Shown: in pieces, positions 34,354 through 42,627 of the stretch
Layout of the letters: every line of letters begins with the position of its first letter
Position numbering within the stretch: the first letter of the stretch is position 1
Origin: JANQEU01 sp965601455
GTDB taxonomy: Bacteria > Bacteroidota > Bacteroidia > Cytophagales > Cyclobacteriaceae
Length of the DNA: 64,000 nucleotides
Reading direction: 5' to 3'
Assembly: GCA_965601455.1 (NCBI GenBank)
Contig: OZ271831.1
Span: 2,480,001 to 2,544,000 of the forward strand
Notes under the pieces: generated by a model
Seen by the model: the letters and a program-made list of their open reading frames with translations, nothing else
What the model was told of the DNA's origin: nothing
The model's database searches: none
Translations under genes and position numbers: made by a program

Positions 34354-35026
34354 AATCGAAAGACTTCACAATCATTAATAGTTTTTCGTCGTTGGACTTC
34401 ACTTTCTTTTGCTCAGCTTTTACTTTTTCAAAAATCTCTGCGTCTAACTTCTTCAATGACTTCCAGCTCCTGATTGGAGATAACTTATTATCATAAAGTA
34501 GGTAGTATGAAGTGTTTGAGAGATAATAGGAGCCATCGGCTAGAAGATCCACTTCCTTTTCGTGCCTGGCTAGAAGACTAATACTATTTCCAGAGTAAAC
34601 CACTTGAAGATAATCATCTGGAAGTTGATCTATTTTGACAAAAGTTGATTCGTCGATAACCACTTTGTCGATAGATGACTGATCGGGAATCACTCCATAA
34701 TCTTTCGTACCGGTCCCTGGCCTCACCACGACGGTATGGTCTTCCAGGTCAATAAGGAGATAAAGATCTGAATACCAGTTTCCATTGAACCTGATCATTC
34801 CAGGCATCCAATATCGCTGGATATAGAATGGATGCCCGGATCGTGCTCTAGGCTTGAACTTATATACCGGTCCATTCATTATCGGCGTAGAATAAGCGGT
34901 TGAAAGTTGATTTGTCAACTTTGCGAATTCCTGAGCGCCTTTGTCCAATTTATCCTTTTTGACCGATTGTCCGGAAGCCAGGAAACTCCCGAACAATAAA
35001 ACTAAAATCACCGCTTCTTTCAGCAT
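34343..35026 (-). CDS. Exported protein, first gene of receptor operon
   Basis: The 227-aa product has a Sec signal (MLKEAVILVLLFGSFLASGQS) and a mature domain with beta-strand-rich sequence (YKFKPRARSGHPFYIQRYWMPG, FNGNWYSDLYLLIDLEDHTVVVRPG) and a lysine-rich end. I do not recognise a named family. It overlaps the receptor gene by 11 bp and is therefore translated with it, which suggests a periplasmic or surface role in the same uptake system. Confidence 0.7.
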   Translation of the reverse strand: MLKEAVILVLLFGSFLASGQSVKKDKLDKGAQEFAKLTNQLSTAYSTPIMNGPVYKFKPRARSGHPFYIQRYWMPGMIRFNGNWYSDLYLLIDLEDHTVVVRPGTGTKDYGVIPDQSSIDKVVIDESTFVKIDQLPDDYLQVVYSGNSISLLARHEKEVDLLADGSYYLSNTSYYLLYDNKLSPIRSWKSLKKLDAEIFEKVKAEQKKVKSNDEKLLMIVKSFDYEM

Positions 35027-35197
35027 CCCCGTTAGTTTGCATTAAATATCTACACAACGGGTTAAATACCAATAGGAATCACTGAAAAAGTACTTATTTC
35101 ATACATGAACGGCCAGTACGCGACAATTCTGTTCAATCAATGGAGGTATTTGGTAGTACAGATTTTTCTTAACCAGCGGATTACTTGATCAATAGGC

Positions 35198-35884
35198 CTA
35201 CCGGACCTCTAACAATATCGTATACCCTTGCAGCTTACCCTTTCGATAAGACTCACTTTTTACCATACCCACACCCTCAACGATCCACTCTACCAGTTCA
35301 GATTCAAACTTCATATTCATCCCAATTTGATTGTTCAGGGTGGAGTTGCTGGTGACCTTGAGACCTTCGAATTCGCCTGCAGGTACGGTCACTTTTTCCA
35401 CTGCCATAATCTTTCGATCGGTAATCTTCACATTGATCTTCATGGGGATGGTAGTACCAACGGCGGTTACCGTTACACTTCCATCTGATAGAGTCTTTCC
35501 GGGTAATAGTTCGGAAGGGTAAACCAGGTTTTCAGACTCCACTTCTACAGCGAATGTACCCATCGCCTGCATCTGTTCCTGTGGTACAAAATTTCGCATG
35601 TCGAAAATCAGGTTACCATTCTCGCAGGTCATTTCCAATTCACCGTTGGTCATCTCCTCTCCTTTCTTATCAAATGTGGTGACATCCAGTATGGCTACAA
35701 ATCCTAGTTCTGTAGATTTGAATGACCTCACAGTTTGTGATTGTGAGCTCTGCAATTTCCCTTTTGGATTATAGCTCTCGAAAGTCCAGGTCTTACCTTC
35801 CGCAAAGGGAAAATAACTGGTGCATTGGGAGTAGGCACTTGAGGAAATTAGTATTAGGTAAAGTAGTAATAACAGGCGATTCAT
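35198..35884 (-). CDS. Exported DUF3108/TapB-like protein
   Basis: ATG at 35884 gives a Sec signal (MNRLLLLLYLILISSSAYSQ) and 228 aa; the longer frame from 35923 adds 13 residues. The mature part resembles the DUF3108/TapB-like beta-barrel family: YFPFAEGKTWTFESYNPKGK at the start, ITDRKIMAVEKVTVPAGEFEGLKV in the middle, EWIVEGVGMVKSESYRKGKLQGYTILLEV at the end. These proteins occur in the periplasm; function unknown. A single-gene unit. Confidence 0.75.
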   Translation of the reverse strand: MNRLLLLLYLILISSSAYSQCTSYFPFAEGKTWTFESYNPKGKLQSSQSQTVRSFKSTELGFVAILDVTTFDKKGEEMTNGELEMTCENGNLIFDMRNFVPQEQMQAMGTFAVEVESENLVYPSELLPGKTLSDGSVTVTAVGTTIPMKINVKITDRKIMAVEKVTVPAGEFEGLKVTSNSTLNNQIGMNMKFESELVEWIVEGVGMVKSESYRKGKLQGYTILLEVR

Positions 35885-35968
35885 GATGTTGGATTTATTC
35901 AAACGGAAGATACCAAGGATCAAGAGGAATCACCTACTTCTGGTTTTGTCTGGTTAATGAAATGTTGC

Positions 35969-36595
35969 TTATTCCACTGTGTCGCTGACTTTGCTAACTG
36001 TGAAATAGCTTGTGTAACGAAGAGAGTCACTGAAATAAACCCGGTAAGAAAACGTAATAGTCTCAAGTTGAATCCAATAATTAAAAGTGCAATAACCATC
36101 GTTAAATGTGTATCTAACAGTTTCCTCATCCTCTGTCAGGTAGACCTTTTCATCCATCTCAACACAGATATCGTCTACATCGGATTGAATTACTCTTTTT
36201 ATCCTTCCCATAAAAACATCATCTCCAGGTACACCGACAGACGGGTTATCTGCTATTTTACCTTCACTACTAAACACACGGTCGGTAATAGTAAGAATAA
36301 GATACTTCTGGGAACTTTCTTGGTTTCCAGGCCTTCTCTTAATGGTAAATCGAATTTGATTCTCAGGGTGATAAATTAGAGGGCTGTAGGAAATCCGCTC
36401 CGTTCCCTCATACTGCCCTTCCAAATCTTCCATACAAATGCGGGGAGGACCTCCATCTTGATCTACAATATCCTTCGCAATGAATGAATCGGTTTGAGCC
36501 GGTCCTGGAGGAGCGCCCTCATAAACACAGGCCACCACACCTAGAAGACCCAATAGTGATATAGCAAACAAAATGTGCCCACCAAAACACTTCAT
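35969..36595 (-). CDS. Lipoprotein of unknown function
   Basis: The 208-aa product has a lipoprotein signal (ISLLGLLGVVAC, Cys23) followed by a proline-rich linker (VYEGAPPGPAQTDSF). The rest looks beta-rich (QYEGTERISYSPLIYHPENQIRFTIKRRPG). Cysteines near positions 54, 144 and 167 could form disulphides. No family recognised. Confidence 0.65.
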   Translation of the reverse strand: MKCFGGHILFAISLLGLLGVVACVYEGAPPGPAQTDSFIAKDIVDQDGGPPRICMEDLEGQYEGTERISYSPLIYHPENQIRFTIKRRPGNQESSQKYLILTITDRVFSSEGKIADNPSVGVPGDDVFMGRIKRVIQSDVDDICVEMDEKVYLTEDEETVRYTFNDGYCTFNYWIQLETITFSYRVYFSDSLRYTSYFTVSKVSDTVE

Positions 36596-36793
36596 GAATC
36601 CTTAAAAAAGATTGATCTTCAATAAATTTCTACGAAAAGCCTATCAATTCCTATGACCATTGTCAGCGCCATAAAAAAAAGATAGACCCACATCAGATAG
36701 AATTCATATATCCCGATTCATGGTCTAAATGAATAAATAAATCATATTGAGAACAACGAAGGTCGAAAAGCTACCCAGGGTTAAAAGAGACCT

Positions 36794-36813
36794 CATACTT
36801 TTCATAAAGTATG
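36794..36813. other. 8-bp stem hairpin in intergenic region
   Basis: CATACTTT (36794-36801) and AAAGTATG (36806-36813) are inverted repeats around TCAT, in the 266-bp gap between two minus-strand genes. No T-run follows on either strand, so it is not a standard terminator; it might mark the 3' end of the GNAT transcript. Confidence 0.35.
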
Positions 36814-36861
36814 AAAGTTTTAGGGGAGATTAAGAATACAAATAAGGTGAGAGATGTCTGA

Positions 36862-37458
36862 CTACATATACTTTGACATCTCATGCTCCAATGACTGCTT
36901 CACTCCCGTCCATTCTCTATCGGTTATGGAAAACACAACTGTATCCCTAAACGAGTCATCGGCATTGATGCGGTGATTTCTTAGAACGCCGTCTTGCCTC
37001 GCTCCTAGTCTGGCAATGGCCGTTCTTGAACGGATATTGTGCCAGTTGGTCATGAATTGCACTGCAATACAATCAAGCGTTTCGAAAGCGTATTTGAGTA
37101 GTAAATATTTACACTCGGTGTTTACTCCGGTCCGTTGAAATTTTTGTGCATACCAGGTATATCCAATTTCCAGTCTTCTGTGAGCATGCTGGATGTTGTA
37201 GTAACGGGTAGAGCCAATTACTTCCCCACTTTCCTTATGCATCACAACAAAAGGATATTCCACTCCATTCAATCGATGTTCAAGAGTTGTGTTAATGTAA
37301 TTGTCTATGTTCTGCGACGAGGGCACGGAAGTGTACCACAATTCCCATAGTTTGCCGTCTGAAGCAGCTTTTAGGAGTCCTTCCCTGTGGGTTTCTTCCA
37401 GGGGGATCAACTTAACCAGTTCCCCTTCAAGAGTGAGATTATCTATCCAGTTGCTCAT
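36862..37458 (-). CDS. GNAT family N-acetyltransferase (RimJ/RimL type)
   Basis: The 198-aa protein shows the RimJ/RimL-like GNAT layout: LEGELVKLIPLEETHREGL at the start, FVVMHKESGEVIGSTRYYNI, the central strand with RRLEIGYTWYAQKFQRTGVNTECKYLLLKYAFE, and NIRSRTAIARLGARQDGVLRNHRI. These transfer acetyl from acetyl-CoA to amino groups of proteins, peptides or antibiotics. The acetyl-CoA loop (RTGVNTE) is a variant of Q/RxxGxG/A, as usual in this subfamily. Stands alone. Confidence 0.88.
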   Translation of the reverse strand: MSNWIDNLTLEGELVKLIPLEETHREGLLKAASDGKLWELWYTSVPSSQNIDNYINTTLEHRLNGVEYPFVVMHKESGEVIGSTRYYNIQHAHRRLEIGYTWYAQKFQRTGVNTECKYLLLKYAFETLDCIAVQFMTNWHNIRSRTAIARLGARQDGVLRNHRINADDSFRDTVVFSITDREWTGVKQSLEHEMSKYM

Positions 37459-37784
37459 TAACTAGTTTGGTTTATAGAATAACAAGCATTCAACTGCTTG
37501 CTATAACTTATTATACCAAATTTCTATAATTCAATTAGTTCTTTAGCAGTTCAACAATTATTTGTTCGGATGTGATATTCCTTTGATTGGTGACCAGTTT
37601 GGACCTGTCTAAAGCATTCGATCTTATTACTGGCTAGGTTATCAAGTAACTTCACATGAACTTCAAACAGTGCAAGTGGGGATCCAACCTATTCTTGAAT
37701 GGATTTTTCACATACGTTGCCAACCTGAAATTGAGCGATTGGCTTAGGAATTGTATAAATTAGTTTGCAGATAAGTGATTTTCA
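37459..37784. other. Intergenic region, no gene seen
   Basis: This 326-bp AT-rich gap separates divergent genes and should hold both promoters. A small inverted repeat, CAAGCA/TGCTTG, lies near 37488-37505. No convincing ORF, RNA gene or repeat was found. Confidence 0.5.
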
Positions 37785-38903
37785 ATGATACCTGTCAGTA
37801 AGCAAATCTGGCTATTACCCATTCTTCTCATCATAGGCTTATCGTCGTGTGATACAGAAAAAAGTGAATCATTAGAGGACTTGATTGCCGACGCAAGAGT
37901 AGTTTTCACGCATTATGTAACTAACGGTTATTGGTTAATTGCTGATGTAAACGTTATCCATTTAGATCCAAGTCTAGATAAGAGCGAAGTAGTTGAGGCT
38001 ATTGGAGTTGAAGTATGGAACGAAAACATGACAGACTTCAGGGTTTTTACTGCTGATGATATATATGACAATAGTAGTTATTATTTACAAGCCATTGCAA
38101 TTGAACCAGGAACCGAATACTGGATTAGAGCTTTTGCAGATATTGGAAAACGGATAACATCTGAGGTTTTAACTTTTAACTCGGGAAAACCTATTCCATT
38201 ACGTATTACAGATGTTCGGAAAAACCAAAATAAAGATGAACTGACCATTCATCTGGAGGTCCATCATTTGCTTTACCCAGTAAAAACTGCTGGTGTAGCA
38301 CTTAGTACCGATTCAACGTTTGATTTGGGAAATAGTGAGATCTATGCAATCGAGGACTTTCATTGGGAAGATCAACCTTATTATTCCCTTTCGCCAAGTA
38401 GGATTTTTAGTGTGATTACAGCTCTTGATCCCAGTAATATAAACTACATCTCTGCTTTTATGACTGATGGAGCTGATACACTGTACAGTAATGTCTTTTC
38501 CTATAGCCCTTTTCCAGCATTGCAACTTAATGGGCTTTGGACCGATGCTGCGAGAACTGCAACCTGGCGGATTACCGGTAATACTGGAGTTTATGAGTCT
38601 TTTGATAAGGATAAAATCAAATCACCATATGCCATAAGGTTCTTTGAAGAGAAAATAAAACTAGACAGTACGCCGATGCTTCGAAATATTAAGTTACGTT
38701 CTGGCTCATTTACCTCACACACCGCAGAAATTCTGGTGTTCTGGCACAATACCTCGAATGGTGAAATTGAACCTTTCTACAAGTATTGCGAGATTAAATT
38801 AATTACTGATACCGTATATGCCCGGATTGGTCCAGAGACCCGAGGTCAGCGTTTTATTCCCTACTTTCCGAGGAATGATTACGCAACAAAGATTTCGGAA
38901 TAG
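37785..38903 (+). CDS. Lipoprotein of unknown function
   Basis: The 372-aa product has a lipoprotein signal ending in LSSC (Cys22). The mature part starts as an Ig/fibronectin-III-like sandwich (GVEVWNENMTDFRVFT, LQAIAIEPGTEYWIRAFADIGKRITSEVLTFNSG), as in many Bacteroidota surface lipoproteins. A C-terminal beta-rich region (WTDAARTATWRITGNTGVYESFDKD) follows. No catalytic motif. It stands alone before the repeat array. Confidence 0.65.
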   Translation: MIPVSKQIWLLPILLIIGLSSCDTEKSESLEDLIADARVVFTHYVTNGYWLIADVNVIHLDPSLDKSEVVEAIGVEVWNENMTDFRVFTADDIYDNSSYYLQAIAIEPGTEYWIRAFADIGKRITSEVLTFNSGKPIPLRITDVRKNQNKDELTIHLEVHHLLYPVKTAGVALSTDSTFDLGNSEIYAIEDFHWEDQPYYSLSPSRIFSVITALDPSNINYISAFMTDGADTLYSNVFSYSPFPALQLNGLWTDAARTATWRITGNTGVYESFDKDKIKSPYAIRFFEEKIKLDSTPMLRNIKLRSGSFTSHTAEILVFWHNTSNGEIEPFYKYCEIKLITDTVYARIGPETRGQRFIPYFPRNDYATKISE

Positions 38904-39154
38904 GAATCTGTTGGGTTGCATCAGAGATTTCAAAGCTGAATTCCGGAATCAAGCTAATCAATTTTTACCTGCCGATGATTTTGGTATAAGATCAACCCTA
39001 AATCATTGCAATCTCCAGTTTGGGTTTATAAAGACAATTACTTCTTATATCCGTCTGATTATCAAAGGTTAACTACCAGGGTTTTCCGATATTCATCGGG
39101 ACAGGCTCCCTTCCAACCTCAGGACAAGTCTCACCCATTTCGTAAACAAAATAA
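38904..39154. other. Intergenic region leading into repeat array
   Basis: No gene is seen. The right end carries the short palindrome CCGATATTCATCGG (39086-39099), which recurs as CCCGATATTCATCGGG at 39225-39240. The left part is plain AT-rich sequence. Confidence 0.45.
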
Positions 39155-39330
39155 CCCTCCAACGGAGGGTTCAATAACTTCGACGCTAAAGCTATGAAGT
39201 ATGAAAGTGGGCCCATCAGGGCTTCCCGATATTCATCGGGACAGGCTCCTCGCCCATTTCTCAAACAAAAAAACCCTCCAAATGGAGGGTTCAATTACTT
39301 CGTCACCAAAGCTATGAAGCACAAAGAGTA

Positions 39331-39419
39331 GGCCCATCAGGGCTCGATCGGAGCAACGGTTGCCCTGGGACCACCTGATTATGAGACTACGCGTCCCGGT
39401 CAGCTGCTCTAACCAACTG
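39331..39419 (-). pseudogene. Pseudo-tRNA copy 1, two insertions, 5' acceptor strand missing
   Basis: Read against the intact tRNA at 40049-40122, this copy keeps the 3' acceptor/T-arm, anticodon arm and D-arm. It has 16 bases (TCGGAGCAACGGTTGC) in place of one base in the T/variable region, and 14 bases (ACTACGCGTCCCGG) inserted beside the anticodon loop. The 5' acceptor strand is replaced by unrelated sequence. Confidence 0.75.
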
Positions 39420-39591
39420 TACTTACAAAAATCAAAACAAAAAAACTCATCAAAGGATAAGCTAATGTGGGCCCATCAGGGCTTCCTGAAACAAGTTCAG
39501 GACTAGCTTCTCGCCAATTTCTTAAACAAAAAAACCCTCCAAATGGAGGGTTCAATTACTTCGTCACCAAAGCTATGAAGCACAAAGAGTA

Positions 39592-39680
39592 GGCCCATCA
39601 GGGCTCGATCGGAGCAACGGTTGCCCTGGGACCACCTGATTATGAGACTACGCGTCCCGGTCAGCTGCTCTAACCAACTG
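39592..39680 (-). pseudogene. Pseudo-tRNA copy 2
   Basis: Same sequence and the same two insertions as the copy at 39331-39419, exactly 261 bp further on. The identity of the insertions shows the units multiplied after the changes arose. Confidence 0.75.
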
Positions 39681-39817
39681 TACTTACAAAAATCAAAACA
39701 AAAAAACTCATCAAAGGATAAGCTAATGTGGGCCCATCAGGGCTTCCTGAAACAAGTTCAGGACTAGCTTCTCGCCAATTTCTTAAACAAAAAAACCCTC
39801 CAAATGGAGGGTTCAAA

Positions 39818-39909
39818 GTGGGCCCACCAGGGCTCGATCGGAGCAACGGTTGCCCTGGGACCACCTGATTATGAGACTACGCGTCCCGGTCAGCTGCTCT
39901 AACCAACTG
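39818..39909 (-). pseudogene. Pseudo-tRNA copy 3
   Basis: Carries both insertions of copies 1 and 2, but its 3' end (GTGGGCCCACC) matches the intact tRNA rather than the GGCCCATC of copies 1 and 2. It directly follows a terminator hairpin, as the intact gene does, so it is the closest to the ancestral arrangement. Confidence 0.75.
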
Positions 39910-40021
39910 TACTTACAAAAATCAAAACAAAAAAAGCTCATCAAAGGATAAGCTAATGTGGGCCCATCAGGGCTTCCTGAAACAAGTTCAGGACTAGCTT
40001 CTCGCCAATTTCTTAAACAAA

Positions 40022-40045
40022 AAAACCCTCCAAATGGAGGGTTCA
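40022..40045 (-). terminator. Terminator of the tRNA(CAU) gene
   Basis: On the minus strand CCCTCC (40041-40036) pairs with GGAGGG (40031-40026), followed by a T-run. It lies 8 bp after the tRNA 3' end. Confidence 0.85.
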
Positions 40046-40048
40046 AAG

Positions 40049-40122
40049 TGGGCCCACCAGGGCTCGAACCTGGGACCACCTGATTATGAGTCAGGTGCTC
40101 TAACCAACTGAGCTATGGGCCC
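40049..40122 (-). tRNA. tRNA with CAU anticodon (tRNA-Met elongator or tRNA-Ile2)
   Basis: The 74-base minus-strand sequence folds as a complete tRNA: acceptor GGGCCCA/TGGGCCC with discriminator A; D-arm GCTCAGTTGGTTAGAGC; anticodon arm CCTGA-CTCATAA-TCAGG with anticodon CAT; T-arm CCAGG-TTCGAGC-CCTGG. CCA is not encoded (AC then TTTG). The 5' end pairs normally, so it is not initiator fMet. CAU in this loop context is shared by elongator tRNA-Met and the lysidine-modified tRNA-Ile2, which cannot be told apart safely by eye. It stands at the end of an array of its own degenerate copies. Confidence 0.92.
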
Positions 40123-40328
40123 GATTTGTCGATCTCTCAACAAATCTAAATTCTTACAATACTTCTCACCCGACTCATAATCTTTAATTATTATCAGGGG
40201 AATAACACCGTCGTAAAACGGTGGGCAATATTAGACCATTTCTAAGAGATCAAAAAGTAAACTTTAGCTACTTTTTCATCAAATACAGTTGCTAGGTACT
40301 GATTCCCGTAATAAGTGATTTCGAAACC

Positions 40329-41087
40329 CTAAAAAGAATAAGTGATAGTGTCGATATCCACGTATACGTCTACTGTTATCTCACTAAGTATATTTTCCGG
40401 TGATTGATCTACCATGCCCTCATACTGAGATGCCGCGAGCAATCTAAAAGAGTGAGACCCTTCCCCATCAACGACAATCTGGTTGCCAGAACCATGTGAT
40501 TCTTCCAGGACAAAATAGATTGAAACTCCAGTGCCATTTGTTGTAGTGAATGGATCTTGTCCATCGTTATGGTAAAGCATATACGGATGAGGCGTAACAT
40601 CTCGCCAATTCATCCAAAACTGACCACCATAGTTATAGCTATTTTCACCAAAAGTTTCAATCCAGATTCTAACAGTGTCCGATGCTGGATAGAACTCAAG
40701 CATATCCGTATGACCGTAAAGAAAATCCTTTTCTATATCAAACTGAGTTTCCAGGTCTTCTCCAATAAATAGATTGTTTCCACCATCCAATGAAGCACTT
40801 AGCTGCTTCATTCCATCCGTTAACGGAGGTACAGGAGTAATAGTTGTAATCACTTGTTTAGCATTAATCGGTACCTGATAGTACCCTTTGCTATCCGTAA
40901 AACTAGACCTTTCGTCGTCCATACCTTGATTTATAATTACCTCAACATTGGCTAATGGATGGTATTCATAGTCTAGATAAACCGATACACTTCCATGTAC
41001 CTTATTTGTTACCGGTGTGGTATCATCTTCCAGCGTATAGGAACAGGCAAATAGCAGAAAAAAGAGAAAGAAATATAGATTTTTCAT
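40329..41087 (-). CDS. Lipoprotein with carboxypeptidase-like regulatory domain
   Basis: The 252-aa product has a lipoprotein signal (MKNLYFFLFFLLFAC, Cys15). Residues about 28-100 look like a carboxypeptidase regulatory-like beta-sandwich (VHGSVSVYLDYEYHPLANVEVIINQG, SSFTDSKGYYQVPI). The second half is beta-rich with aromatic residues and no recognised motif. Probably a surface lipoprotein. It is divergent from the ACP-P450 operon across 155 bp. Confidence 0.65.
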   Translation of the reverse strand: MKNLYFFLFFLLFACSYTLEDDTTPVTNKVHGSVSVYLDYEYHPLANVEVIINQGMDDERSSFTDSKGYYQVPINAKQVITTITPVPPLTDGMKQLSASLDGGNNLFIGEDLETQFDIEKDFLYGHTDMLEFYPASDTVRIWIETFGENSYNYGGQFWMNWRDVTPHPYMLYHNDGQDPFTTTNGTGVSIYFVLEESHGSGNQIVVDGEGSHSFRLLAASQYEGMVDQSPENILSEITVDVYVDIDTITYSF

Positions 41088-41242
41088 AGTGGTAGAGGTT
41101 TAATCTAATTTACTGAATATCAGCCAATTAATAAATACCACAATTAGGGTATTTTTCACTAAACAGATCGTTTTCATTCTGAACATCTGCTAATAAGTAC
41201 ATTGATCATGATCGCTCTCCTTGTTTTGCCCTAAGTTTAAGT

Positions 41243-41476
41243 ATGCAACCGAATCTCCATAGTAAAATTGCTAAACAGCTGGCCGAAGAGACCGGATTAC
41301 CTGTAGAAGACATTTCCTACGATGATGATCTGATTGCATTCAATCTGGATTCGCTTGCACTTCTTACACTCGCACATGAGCTGGAGTTGGAAGTTGGTTT
41401 CGAAATCGATCCGGCTGTTTTCACAGAGTTTAATACGATCAACAGATTGACAGAATGGATAAGCAGGCAACAATAA
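41243..41476 (+). CDS. Acyl carrier protein
   Basis: The 77-aa protein is a four-helix carrier protein. Phosphopantetheine would attach at Ser37 in the motif FNLDSLALL, and helix II continues as AHELELEVGFEID. It differs from the fatty-acid ACP (GADSLD), being closer to dedicated carrier proteins of secondary or surface-acylation systems such as DltC. Its end overlaps the P450 gene by 22 bp. It is the first gene of the operon and should present an acyl or aminoacyl thioester to the P450 and the MBOAT enzyme. The loading ligase is not in the window. Confidence 0.9.
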   Translation: MQPNLHSKIAKQLAEETGLPVEDISYDDDLIAFNLDSLALLTLAHELELEVGFEIDPAVFTEFNTINRLTEWISRQQ

Positions 41477-42627
41477 AATGGAATCCTTTCACCAAAGGTT
41501 ACCTGCAAGATCCATACCCACACATTAATGCGTGTAGGAATCAGAATCCCTTTCAGATTGGTTTATTTGGTTTATCACTGGTATTTGACTACCAATCGAT
41601 TCATGAAATACTCAGAAGCGAATACTTCTCTGTGCCGAGCATTAGCAACTATTTTGTAGAGCACGAATCGTACATTTTCAAGAATTCCAATCAATGCCCT
41701 TACCTGTCACAAACACTACATAAATGGCCAATATACCTTAATCCCCCGGAGCACACCTCCGTTAGAAATACTCTGGCTAGATCCTTCGAAGGAGATCTTA
41801 CTCCTTTAGTCCAGCAGTCTCTCCAACAATCCATGCAGTATACTCTAACTGATGAAATAGATCTGATCAAGTTCTGTCGATCGTTTGTAGGGCGTATAAC
41901 GGCGTCGTTATTAGATATTGAGTATCTGGACTTAGGTGAACTAGACCGATTATCAATGAATCTCGCACAAGCTCAGGATATTCTAATCCCAGCCCAGAAA
42001 TATCGGGCCATTAACTCTGTATTGCTTGAACATCGCAGCACATTCGATCAATCACGATTCACAAAGGAGCTTATCGCCAACTATCCGGAAGAACACGATG
42101 AATCCGTTAGATATTCTCTACTCACCACTTCCTTGATGGCTTTCTATGAAACCAGTAAAAACGCCTTTATTCTATCTCTTTTTGAAATTCTCAAAAACTC
42201 AGCACTTAAGACCTACGTCTTGAAGGCCAATGAAAAAGAAATGAGCGTCTTAGTAGAGGAACTCTTGCGTTGGATTTCAATCATCCAATATACATCACGC
42301 GTGTGTTCTAAAACCTGTGTCATCAATGACAAAATGTATCACGAGGGCACTACTTATTTCTTGTGTATCGCATCAGCAAATCGAGATCCCGAAATTTTTG
42401 ATCAACCGGATGTACTACAACCTCGAAGACAACCCAATCCACATCTGACTTTCGCCGCAGGTAAACACAATTGCCTCGGCTCGGGAATAGCAAGAATGGA
42501 GCTTAGATCGGCTCTACAACCGATGGTTCAATATCTTTCAGACTATTCAGTAGACATCAAATCGGTCAACTGGTACCGTCAGACGATTATTCGTTCGGCC
42601 AAATCCATCCAAATAACAAGAAAATGA
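41455..42627 (+). CDS. Cytochrome P450
   Basis: The 390-aa soluble bacterial P450 has all the diagnostic parts: an I-helix motif A229-F-Y-E232-T233, E269-L-L-R272 of the K-helix, and the haem loop FAAGKHNCLG with axial Cys340. There is no membrane anchor. The ATG at 41455 overlaps the ACP gene by 22 bp, and the ATG at 41478 is out of frame. Bacterial P450s fused to or encoded with carrier proteins usually hydroxylate the tethered acyl or aminoacyl chain; that is the likely role here. A redox partner (ferredoxin/reductase) is not encoded nearby. It overlaps the MBOAT gene by 4 bp. Confidence 0.93.
   Translation: MDKQATIKWNPFTKGYLQDPYPHINACRNQNPFQIGLFGLSLVFDYQSIHEILRSEYFSVPSISNYFVEHESYIFKNSNQCPYLSQTLHKWPIYLNPPEHTSVRNTLARSFEGDLTPLVQQSLQQSMQYTLTDEIDLIKFCRSFVGRITASLLDIEYLDLGELDRLSMNLAQAQDILIPAQKYRAINSVLLEHRSTFDQSRFTKELIANYPEEHDESVRYSLLTTSLMAFYETSKNAFILSLFEILKNSALKTYVLKANEKEMSVLVEELLRWISIIQYTSRVCSKTCVINDKMYHEGTTYFLCIASANRDPEIFDQPDVLQPRRQPNPHLTFAAGKHNCLGSGIARMELRSALQPMVQYLSDYSVDIKSVNWYRQTIIRSAKSIQITRK

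Larger units (their letters stand above)
39155..40041. repeat. Tandem array of tRNA-plus-terminator units
   Basis: Five copies of the terminator hairpin CCCTCC-N3/4-GGAGGG lie at 39155, 39274, 39535, 39796 and 40026, spaced 119, 261, 261 and 230 bp. Units 2, 3 and 4 are near identical and hold a pseudo-tRNA, a second hairpin (AAGCTCATC...GATAAGCT) and a separate tRNA 3'-end fragment (GTGGGCCCATCAGGGCT) joined to TCCTGAAACAAGTTCAGGA. The 230-bp unit lacks 31 bp holding a CTTCG...GCTATGAAG repeat. The last terminator serves the intact tRNA. Open frames here are artefacts. Confidence 0.8.

Noticed and set aside
35957..36379. Plus-strand 140-aa ORF
   Set aside because: Antisense to the lipoprotein gene at 35969-36595, which has a clear lipobox and the better start.
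39155..40041. CRISPR array
   Set aside because: The units are 230-261 bp and contain tRNA and terminator sequence; there are no short repeats with unique spacers and no cas genes.
39073..40079. Three minus-strand ORFs of 64-88 codons containing NPPFGGFFCLRN-type sequence
   Set aside because: They are translations of the tandem repeat array (terminator hairpin plus pseudo-tRNA) and repeat with its period; no codon bias or start signals.
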